Shown here: positions 7,116 to 11,941 of the stretch, piece after piece
How positions within the stretch are numbered: position 1 is the stretch's first letter
Layout: each line of letters begins with the position of its first letter
Source of the DNA: Burkholderiaceae bacterium
GTDB lineage: Bacteria > Pseudomonadota > Gammaproteobacteria > Burkholderiales > Burkholderiaceae
DNA: 19,640 nucleotides
Direction of reading: 5' to 3'
Assembly: GCA_017998575.1 (NCBI GenBank)
Contig: JAGOCV010000040.1
Location: 1-19,640 of the forward strand
The notes under the pieces: model-generated
Told to the model about the DNA's origin: nothing
Seen by the model: the letters and a program-made list of their open reading frames with translations, nothing else
The model's database searches: none
Program-made: the position numbers and the translations under genes

Positions 7116-7152
7116 CGTAACGTGGGTCGCGTAAGAGCCCACGACCAATTCC
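7116..7152 (+). repeat. Hairpin RNA element, copy 1
   Basis: 37 nt identical at 34 positions to 9233-9269. It consists of a CGTAA lead, a stem CGTGGG/CCCACG with an 11-nt loop, and ACCAATTCC. It lies directly before an intrinsic terminator. Confidence 0.75.
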
Positions 7153-7178
7153 AAAAGCCCGCCTTGTGCGGGCTTTTT
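7153..7178 (+). terminator. Rho-independent terminator
   Basis: The stem AAAGCCCGC/GCGGGCTTT (7154-7162/7168-7176) with loop CTTGT is followed by a run of T to 7178. It ends the candidate RNA starting near 6990. Confidence 0.85.
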
Positions 7179-7235
7179 CCATTTTCATGGACGTCGCTGG
7201 CAAAGACGTACTCCACACCGGCGGGCAACTCCGCA

Positions 7236-7272
7236 AAAAGAAAAAGCCCCTTGCCGCGAGGCAAGGGGCCGG
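7236..7272 (-). terminator. Rho-independent terminator on the minus strand
   Basis: Read on the minus strand, GCCCCTTGCC/GGCAAGGGGC closes a TCGC loop and is followed by TTTTTCTTTTT. It is a strong terminator for transcription coming from above 7272. The nearest minus-strand gene ends 450 bp away at 7722, so it may instead end a short RNA starting near 7333 just downstream of the TCCTAC element at 7346-7341. Confidence 0.85.
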
Positions 7273-7340
7273 AAGCCCCATCAGGGATGAGGGCGGGAGG
7301 TTTGCAGTGCAGAGTGTCATTGCAGGCCCGCCAGCGCCAT

Positions 7341-7346
7341 GTAGGA
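7341..7346 (-). promoter_or_regulatory. TCCTAC element facing the minus-strand terminator
   Basis: TCCTAC on the minus strand within GTTCTCCTACATGG. The copy at 16500-16495 shares the same GTTCTCCTAC context. Downstream of it, before the terminator, I find no gene, only about 70 nt that could be a small RNA. Confidence 0.35.
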
Positions 7347-7424
7347 GAACTTCGCCACCATTGCAATCCGGCTACGCCTGGCTCATCCGTCGCAGCAGCA
7401 CGTTGGAAATGTGATGCGGTGGTG

Positions 7425-7430
7425 TCCTAC
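7425..7430 (+). promoter_or_regulatory. TCCTAC element upstream of a small reading frame
   Basis: TCCTAC within GTGTCCTACGC, 54 nt before the ATG at 7485. It is followed directly by the inverted repeat CATGC/GCATG (7432-7448). Confidence 0.35.
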
Positions 7431-7484
7431 GCATGCTGCGCAGGCATGGCCTCATCCTCCGGATCTCGACGAATGGAGGTCCCT

Positions 7485-7694
7485 ATGTCCGATGTGTTTC
7501 CTGCTGCCGGTATGCGGATGCGCAAAGCCAATGCGCCTGGCGCTGCATTCGGGACGCGCTCCACATCTTCGTGGGGCCGCGCTACGTCGTCGCTGGCCGA
7601 CCGCAGCAGGTCTCGTTCGCCGGGCATACCCGGCGGCCAGTTGCAGGCGGGCGACATCGTCGCCACGCACTCACCCGGCGGCCAGATGCGCTGA
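7485..7694 (+). CDS. Small basic hypothetical protein
   Basis: This is a 69-residue frame starting MSDVFPAAGMRMRK. It is supported mainly by a full GGAGG at 7475-7479 with 5-nt spacing and by the TCCTAC element 54 nt upstream. The protein is rich in Ser, Arg and Gly and has no membrane segment. The end reads GDIVATHSPGGQMR. The composition is not clearly protein-like, and the stop lies shortly before the convergent adhesin-E-like gene. I do not recognise it. It could be spurious. Confidence 0.4.
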   Translation: MSDVFPAAGMRMRKANAPGAAFGTRSTSSWGRATSSLADRSRSRSPGIPGGQLQAGDIVATHSPGGQMR

Positions 7695-7721
7695 TTCTCA
7701 GGCGGCGCGCACCACCCGGGT

Positions 7722-8189
7722 TCAGCGTCGGGGTTGGGCGCTGCTGATGCCGTGCGATTCGCAGGCTGCACGCACGATGCGCTCTGCGGGGTTGGGTTCC
7801 ACGCCGCGAAACCGCATCAGCGAATCGCTCTGGGGACCGAAAGTCACCGATCGCAAGGGCTCGCCCTGCCAGATTGGCTGGCTCCAGTACGTCACTGCCC
7901 GATAGCGTGCCATACGGCTGGGGCAGTCGAAGTGCACCAGTGCCTCGAAAGACCGGAACTTCACGTCAGCCCAGGGTGAAATGCGCAGTGATGCACGGCT
8001 CACGCGAATCATCGCCGTTCGTTCGTTTTCATTCCCCTGGATCGAAGCCACATCGACCTGAATGGTGTCGACGTCGGCCTGGTCAGGGTGGCCGACGACG
8101 GTGAACCAGGAGCGTTCGGCAGCGCTGACCGGGGCCGCGCACCATGCTGCAAACGCAGCTGCGATGAGGGTGCGGACGGGGGCGATCAT
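7722..8189 (-). CDS. Secreted surface-adhesin E-like protein
   Basis: The 155-residue product has a signal peptide (MIAPVRTLIA...APVSAA, cleavage near residue 24). A compact domain follows with W28, VVGHPDQADVDTIQVDVASI, a FEALVHFDCPSR strand and C143 near the C-terminus. C89 and C143 could form a disulfide. The order (W, a 'VD..SI' segment, a DC after a beta strand, a C-terminal Cys) matches my recollection of the surface-adhesin protein E family, which is common as periplasmic or surface proteins in beta-proteobacteria. The adhesin name comes from Haemophilus protein E and does not prove that role. No good ribosome binding site precedes the ATG. It stands alone on its strand. Confidence 0.75.
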   Translation of the reverse strand: MIAPVRTLIAAAFAAWCAAPVSAAERSWFTVVGHPDQADVDTIQVDVASIQGNENERTAMIRVSRASLRISPWADVKFRSFEALVHFDCPSRMARYRAVTYWSQPIWQGEPLRSVTFGPQSDSLMRFRGVEPNPAERIVRAACESHGISSAQPRR

Positions 8190-8275
8190 GCGGGCAGCAG
8201 TATCGCCGCTCGAAAACTATTGACCAAGGAGTCATTCTCAGGCGCGGCCAGCCAGGAGTGCGATGGGCAAGGCGG

Positions 8276-8425
8276 TCAACGGGGAGAAGGTTTGTCGGTG
8301 TCGGGGCGTGGCACCGTAGGCGAGGTGGGTGATGTCGGGTCGCCGATTCTGGAGTCCTGACATGCGGTCAGGGTGAACGCGACGGTGATGGCGGCAAAAA
8401 CCGAAAGGGTGCGCAATGGATACAT
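8276..8425 (-). CDS. Small lipoprotein (49 residues)
   Basis: The reading frame starts with ATG at 8425, preceded by AGGAG at 5-nt spacing. The product begins MYPLRTLSVFAAITV and has a lipobox LTAC with Cys at residue 22. The mature part is only 28 residues, rich in Pro, Thr, Ser and Asp (PTSPTSPTVPRP). It is too short to be an enzyme and resembles entericidin-like or spacer lipoproteins only in size and layout. A TCCTAC element lies 52 nt upstream. The next gene downstream on the same strand starts at 8189. Confidence 0.72.
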   Translation of the reverse strand: MYPLRTLSVFAAITVAFTLTACQDSRIGDPTSPTSPTVPRPDTDKPSPR

Positions 8426-8477
8426 GAGGGCTCCTGGAGGTGGCCTTTCACCTTAGGCCGCACGCCTGAGGGACGCT

Positions 8478-8483
8478 GTAGGA
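8478..8483 (-). promoter_or_regulatory. TCCTAC element upstream of the 49-residue lipoprotein
   Basis: TCCTAC on the minus strand within ACGTCCTACAGCG, 52 nt before the ATG at 8425. Confidence 0.4.
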
Positions 8484-8516
8484 CGTGCGCGCCCCGTATC
8501 GATCAACGCGTACAGG

Positions 8517-8765
8517 TCAGGTTGCGGGCGGCTCCTTGCCCAGCGTGCGCCAGCCGAGCTGGGTGATGGCATGGACCACCACCTCGGTGGTCTCCGGGCT
8601 GATGAGCGGCGGCGTGGCTTCGATACAGCCTGCGCCCAGCAGCATCCGTAGGCGCGCGAAATGGCGGGTATCCGAGATGGTCACCGGAAGACTTTCAGAG
8701 GATAGGGTCTTGAGCAGATCGAGCGGCACGGCGGAGCGGAGCGGGAAGGTGAGCGGTTGACTCAC
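8517..8765 (-). CDS. Small hypothetical protein
   Basis: This is an 82-residue frame beginning at GTG 8765 (VSQPLTFPLR). A longer frame up to 8879 exists, but its N-terminal part looks non-coding. The C-terminal half, with SDTRHFARLRMLLGAGCIEA and VVHAITQLGWRTL, could be two helices and a strand, like a small winged-helix or regulatory fold. That is a visual impression only. No clear ribosome binding site precedes the GTG. A TCCTAC element (8772-8767) ends one base before it, so the true start may be a GTG further in (8729 or 8684). No family is recognised. Confidence 0.5.
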   Translation of the reverse strand: MSQPLTFPLRSAVPLDLLKTLSSESLPVTISDTRHFARLRMLLGAGCIEATPPLISPETTEVVVHAITQLGWRTLGKEPPAT

Positions 8766-8766
8766 T

Positions 8767-8772
8767 GTAGGA
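8767..8772 (-). promoter_or_regulatory. TCCTAC element next to a putative start codon
   Basis: TCCTAC on the minus strand within CACTCCTACAGTG, immediately before the GTG at 8765. If the element is a -10 box, the message would be leaderless or the gene starts further downstream. Confidence 0.3.
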
Positions 8773-8925
8773 GTGCGCTGACAGGGGCCTCGGCGGGGAT
8801 ACCTTTTGCAATCGGGCTTGCAACTCGATGTCACGCGGATGAATGCTTTCGTCGAAGCCGCAAGACCTTTTATGACCATTCAATCGTGCGTATCGATCGC
8901 AGCTCAGGGCGCACTTGCGTTCCTG

Positions 8926-8931
8926 TCCTAC
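8926..8931 (+). promoter_or_regulatory. TCCTAC element upstream of a small membrane protein
   Basis: TCCTAC within CTGTCCTACGTG, 50 nt before the ATG at 8982. Confidence 0.4.
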
Positions 8932-8981
8932 GTGACCAGCATTCGTATCCTGCGACCATCAGCACAGTTTCAGGAGACACG

Positions 8982-9176
8982 ATGTCCACCAACGACCGCG
9001 ACCTCGACGATGGCAAGAGCCCGGACGAATACACAGACCCGGATCTGCGCGAAGCCAGCGAAACCGTGATGGAAGACACCATCGAGGCTGTCGTTCCGTA
9101 CATGCCGATAGTGCTGCCCGTCATGGGCGGCGCAATGATGTTCCTGCTTGCGTTCATCGCCGTCTTCATGGCGTGA
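8982..9176 (+). CDS. Small tail-anchored-like membrane protein
   Basis: The 64-residue product starts at an ATG preceded by CAGGAG with 6-nt spacing. The first 40 residues are highly acidic (MSTNDRDLDDGKSPDEYTDP), and the last 25 form one hydrophobic helix ending VFMA. A single-pass protein with an acidic cytoplasmic N-terminus and almost no C-terminal tail is likely. No family is recognised. A TCCTAC element lies 50 nt upstream. The duplicated hairpin-terminator element at 9233-9290 lies 57 bp after the stop and probably ends its message. Confidence 0.7.
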   Translation: MSTNDRDLDDGKSPDEYTDPDLREASETVMEDTIEAVVPYMPIVLPVMGGAMMFLLAFIAVFMA

Positions 9177-9232
9177 GCTGCCCCTTGCGAGCATCCCCCG
9201 GTAGGGCCGTCAGGCGCCTGGGCTGGATGCCC

Positions 9233-9269
9233 CGTAACGTGGGCCGCGTAAGAGTTCACGACCAATTCC
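9233..9269 (+). repeat. Hairpin RNA element, copy 2
   Basis: 34 of 37 bases match copy 1 (7116-7152). Two of the three differences turn the stem CGTGGG/CCCACG into CGTGGG/TTCACG, which still pairs through G-U; the third is in the loop. It also precedes a GC hairpin and T-rich tail. Confidence 0.75.
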
Positions 9270-9293
9270 AGGCCCGCCTCGCGCGGGCTTTCC
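9270..9293 (+). terminator. Probable Rho-independent terminator
   Basis: The stem GCCCGC/GCGGGC (9272-9277/9283-9288) with loop CTCGC is followed by TTTCC. The T tract is shorter than in copy 1, so termination may be partial. It follows the small membrane protein gene. Confidence 0.6.
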
Positions 9294-9430
9294 TGTTTCT
9301 GGGCATGACACCCATTGTTGCTGCGCTTGAAGCCTGGTTGCAGTGCCGGGGCGCTCACCGGTGTCTTCCGACAAGCTGCCGATGCGACAGCGACTAAAAA
9401 CGAGGTCAGCCCAAATCAGGAGATCAGCCG

Positions 9431-9520
9431 ATGTGTGCAACAAGCAGCGACGAACGGAATTTAGTGACCTTGCGTGTGCGCTGGACGGCTCACTTAGTCC
9501 TTCTGGCCGCAGGCCGGTAA
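9431..9520 (+). CDS. Possible 29-residue peptide
   Basis: This short frame starts with ATG at 9431, preceded by CAGGAG with 9-nt spacing. It encodes MCATSSDERNLVTL and continues to a basic, slightly hydrophobic end (LVLLAAGR). It is the only frame with a ribosome-binding-site-like sequence in the 9296-9585 interval, upstream of a strong terminator, so something is probably transcribed here. It could equally be the leader of a non-coding RNA. Confidence 0.25.
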   Translation: MCATSSDERNLVTLRVRWTAHLVLLAAGR

Positions 9521-9585
9521 CCGGATCGCGGGTGGGTGCTGGCGAGGCAGCCGCCCGTGATGTTTCCCTTCCTCCTCCGGGAAAC

Positions 9586-9621
9586 TGCTTCCCTTCGGTC
9601 TTCGGGCCGAAGGGTTTTTTG
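9586..9621 (+). terminator. Rho-independent terminator
   Basis: The stem CCCTTCGG/CCGAAGGG (9591-9598/9607-9614) with an 8-nt loop is followed by six T and GTTTT. A second, weaker hairpin TTTCCC/GGGAAA lies just upstream (about 9563-9584). It ends transcription from the 9296-9585 interval, where no firm gene is seen. Confidence 0.85.
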
Positions 9622-9701
9622 TTTTCTGAAGCTCAGGCGGCGGTGGGCAATGTCGCTGTGCCGGAAGAGGTTAGGTCGCCAGCGCCGTAATTGGCGCGGC
9701 G

Positions 9702-9707
9702 TCCTAC
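9702..9707 (+). promoter_or_regulatory. TCCTAC element upstream of the 9771 gene set
   Basis: TCCTAC within GGCGTCCTACATG, 63 nt before the ATG at 9771. An inverted repeat GCGCC/GGCGC with GTAATT spacer lies just upstream (about 9682-9697), and GCTGC/GCAGC follows. Confidence 0.4.
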
Positions 9708-9770
9708 ATGCTGCAGCGCAGCTCGGCCGGAAGCTTGCAGGCCCCAACGACTTCTTCCAAGGAGCACACC

Positions 9771-9944
9771 ATGGATGAACCCGACTGGAACCGCACCCAT
9801 CCCTGCGACGACACGGCTCAGACGCCATATCCTTCCGTGCGCGAGCGTGCAGTGCCGGATGCTTTTGGGCTGCTTGCAGCGCAGTCCGACGGTGCGCGCG
9901 AGAGCGGCCTGTCCGAAGTGTGGGACTATCTCGGCAAACACTGA
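9771..9944 (+). CDS. Small acidic hypothetical protein
   Basis: The 57-residue product starts at an ATG preceded by AAGGAG with 7-nt spacing, an excellent ribosome binding site. It begins MDEPDWNRTHPCDD and ends SEVWDYLGKH. It has one cysteine, no membrane segment and many Asp/Glu residues. I do not recognise it. It is the first of three closely spaced plus-strand genes (next at 9969, then 10225) that probably form one transcript. A TCCTAC element lies 63 nt upstream. Confidence 0.7.
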   Translation: MDEPDWNRTHPCDDTAQTPYPSVRERAVPDAFGLLAAQSDGARESGLSEVWDYLGKH

Positions 9945-9968
9945 ACTAGTCCCTGCGATGGTCATCCC

Positions 9969-10241
9969 ATGCACATGCCGCAACTGCCAACGCCCAATGC
10001 CGGCGCCCGCATCCAGGTGATCGCCCGCGCCGTGTTCTACGTCCTCACGCTCACGGCTGCCGTGCTGGCCGTCGCGGCCAGTTCCGTCGGCGGCCGCTCG
10101 GGCGGCCTGTTGATGAGCCTGAGCTGGTACTTCATCGTGGCGGGGGTCGTCGCGTTCCTGCTGATGCTGGTTTTCAACGTCATGTTCAAGGAAGACGCGC
10201 CGTCGACGCGCGCGGGCTCGCCGCGTGATGACGCACCCTGA
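9969..10241 (+). CDS. Small two-helix membrane protein
   Basis: The 90-residue product begins MHMPQLPTPNAGAR. It has hydrophobic segments at about residues 18-41 and 48-72, joined by VGGRSGG, with a charged, probably cytoplasmic tail (FKEDAPSTRAGSPRDDAP). It starts 24 bp after the preceding gene and its end overlaps the next gene by 17 bp, so co-transcription and coupling are likely. No family is recognised. The position before a lipoprotein dehydrogenase-like gene could mean a membrane partner, but nothing in the sequence shows this. Confidence 0.72.
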   Translation: MHMPQLPTPNAGARIQVIARAVFYVLTLTAAVLAVAASSVGGRSGGLLMSLSWYFIVAGVVAFLLMLVFNVMFKEDAPSTRAGSPRDDAP

Positions 10242-11646
10242 CTCCCCGATGGCTTCAGTCGATTTCCCGGTCCAGGTCGGCATCGGGGCGGCGCGCGCCG
10301 TGCGTGCGCTGCTTCTGCCGGCGTTTCTCATCGCCGCTCTGTCGGGCTGTACCGACGGCGCATCCCACCTCGCGCTGGCCGAAACCCAAGGGCCCGATCC
10401 GCGCTTGCCGGAGGCCCGCGCGCAGGTACTGCCCACACTGCTGGTGGCGCCTGCGACAGGCTGGACGGATACGGCAGCGCCTACGCCTGCGCCAGGCCTG
10501 ACGGTGAATGCTTTCGCGCGAGGCCTCGATCATCCGCGCTGGCTCTATGTGCTGCCCAACGGCGACGTGCTCGTGGCCGAGGCCGCTGCGCCCCCCAAAC
10601 CACCCGGTGCGGGCGGCGGTATCAAGGGCTGGGTGATGGGGCTGGTGATGAAGCGCGCGGGCTCCAACGTGCCCAGTGCCGATCGCATCACCTTGTTGCG
10701 CGATGCCGATGGCGATGGCATGGCCGAAGTGCGGCACGTTCTGCTGGACAGTGCAGGCGGCCTGATGTCACCGTTCGGCATGGCGCTCGTGGCGTCGCAC
10801 CTCTACGTGGCCAACGCCGATGCGCTGGTGCGCTACGACTATGTACCCGGCAGCCGTCGCATTGCGGGGCCCGCGACCCGTGTCGCCTCGCTCCCCGCCG
10901 GCCTGAACCACCACTGGACCAAGAACCTGCTGGCTTCGCCGGACGGGGCGCGCCTGTACATCACCGTGGGCTCCAACAGCAACATCGGCGAAAACGGGCT
11001 GGAGGCGGAACACAACCGGGCTGCCATCTGGGAGCTTGACATCGCCAGTGGTCGCCAGCGCCTCTTCGCGACGGGATTGCGAAATCCCAACGGCTTGGGC
11101 TGGGAGCCCGTCACCGGCGTGCTCTGGACAGTCGTCAACGAGCGCGACCTGATCGGCAACGATCTGGCACCCGATTACCTCACATCGGTGCGCGACGGCG
11201 GGTTCTATGGCTGGCCGTGGAGCTACTGGGGTCAGCACGAGGACGAACGCGTCCAGCCGCGCGAGCCGGCGAAGGTGGCGCAGGCCATCCGCCCGGATTA
11301 TTCGCTGGGCAGCCATGTGGCGCCGCTGGGCTTGGCCTTTGCCCCCGCGCCGGCCGAGGTGGCGGCGCGACAGATGATGCGCTGGCCGCAGGCCTTCGCC
11401 GAAGGTGCTTTCATCGGGCAGCACGGCTCGTGGAACCGGCGCCCGCGTTCGGGCTACAACGTGGTGTTCGTGCCGTTCACTCAGGGCAAACCGGCGGGCC
11501 TGCCGGTCACTGTGCTCGACGGTTTCGTGGGCGCCGATGGCCGCGCGCGCGGCCGTCCGGTCGGCGTGGCCATCGACGGCCGCGGCGCGGTGCTGGTGGC
11601 TGACGACGTGGGCAACGCGGTCTGGCGCGTGTCGCCTCACCCCTGA
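10225..11646 (+). CDS. Lipoprotein of the sorbosone/glucose dehydrogenase propeller family
   Basis: The 473-residue protein has a signal sequence with lipobox AALSGC (Cys at about residue 42 from the ATG at 10225; an ATG at 10249 is an equally good start). A beta-propeller of the GSDH/L-sorbosone dehydrogenase type follows. Visible family stretches are GLDHPRWLYVLPNGDVLVAE, the RDADGDG loop, HHWTKNLLASPDG, YITVGSNSNIGENG, RNPNGLGWEP, VNERDLIGNDLAPDY, GGFYGWPWSYWG and FIGQHGSWNR. Enzymes of this family use PQQ to oxidise sugars in the periplasm, but many genomic relatives have no tested substrate. No PQQ synthesis genes lie nearby. It overlaps the small membrane protein gene by 17 bp. Oxidoreductase activity is plausible, substrate unknown. 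Confidence 0.88.
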   Translation: MMTHPDSPMASVDFPVQVGIGAARAVRALLLPAFLIAALSGCTDGASHLALAETQGPDPRLPEARAQVLPTLLVAPATGWTDTAAPTPAPGLTVNAFARGLDHPRWLYVLPNGDVLVAEAAAPPKPPGAGGGIKGWVMGLVMKRAGSNVPSADRITLLRDADGDGMAEVRHVLLDSAGGLMSPFGMALVASHLYVANADALVRYDYVPGSRRIAGPATRVASLPAGLNHHWTKNLLASPDGARLYITVGSNSNIGENGLEAEHNRAAIWELDIASGRQRLFATGLRNPNGLGWEPVTGVLWTVVNERDLIGNDLAPDYLTSVRDGGFYGWPWSYWGQHEDERVQPREPAKVAQAIRPDYSLGSHVAPLGLAFAPAPAEVAARQMMRWPQAFAEGAFIGQHGSWNRRPRSGYNVVFVPFTQGKPAGLPVTVLDGFVGADGRARGRPVGVAIDGRGAVLVADDVGNAVWRVSPHP

Positions 11647-11729
11647 TGCCACGCGGCCACGGCTGCCATGACCACGCGCAGTGGCGCTAGGCGCGGCACT
11701 TTCGCACGTGCCGTGGTGCTGATACACAT
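11637..11729 (-). CDS. Possible 30-residue peptide
   Basis: This minus-strand frame from ATG 11729 encodes MCISTTARAKVPRLAPLRVV and ends in AAVAAWHQG. It overlaps the end of the convergent propeller gene by 10 bp. The only support is AAAGG upstream and a TCCTAC hexamer 38 nt before the ATG, the same arrangement as at real genes in this window. It may well be chance. Confidence 0.2.
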   Translation of the reverse strand: MCISTTARAKVPRLAPLRVVMAAVAAWHQG

Positions 11730-11941
11730 TGGAATAGCCTTTTGCTGGCTGCGGCTAGGGTAAGCCTGTAGGATGGTGCCTACAAACGAGGCAGACCCAG
11801 GCGGAGGTAACGGGGCTGACCAAGCCGCGGCGCTGCAGCACGCGGCATTCCATGCGCTCACACGGCGTCGTGGCCTCGGTTTCAGGCTTTCATGTTCCCG
11901 GCCGTCCCGCAGCAGGACGCCATTGACAGGCCGTATTGCCC
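11647..11941. other. Intergenic region before the FtsH-like gene
   Basis: Contains the inverted repeat TGTAGG-N6-CCTACA (11767-11784), whose left arm reads TCCTACA on the minus strand. No terminator for the propeller gene and no convincing sigma70 promoter for the protease gene are visible. Confidence 0.5.

Larger units (their letters stand above)
6990..7178 (+). ncRNA. Candidate structured RNA of about 190 nt
   Basis: The segment runs from the predicted transcription start to an intrinsic terminator and holds no credible coding frame. AGTTCTC (6989-6995) pairs with GAGAACT (7066-7072) as a closing stem. Inside it are CCGGCA/TGCCGG (6996-7001/7016-7021) and GTGCC/GGCAC (7022-7026/7054-7058), the latter enclosing GCCG/CGGC. 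A second GTTCTC (7094-7099) could compete for the same GAGAAC, giving two exclusive folds. The 3' part has a CGTGGG/CCCACG hairpin (7121-7126/7138-7143), a single-stranded ACCAATTCC and the terminator stem. It does not resemble 6S, tmRNA, RNase P or SRP RNA as I know them. A trans-acting small RNA is my best guess; a leader RNA is the alternative. Confidence 0.5.

Noticed and set aside
6990..7178. 6S RNA identity for the structured RNA, suggested by its length
   Set aside because: The 5' and 3' ends do not pair and there is no long rod with a central bubble.
7241..7262. The 7236-7272 hairpin as a plus-strand terminator
   Set aside because: On the plus strand the T-rich side is upstream (as A) and no T run follows the stem; it works only on the minus strand.
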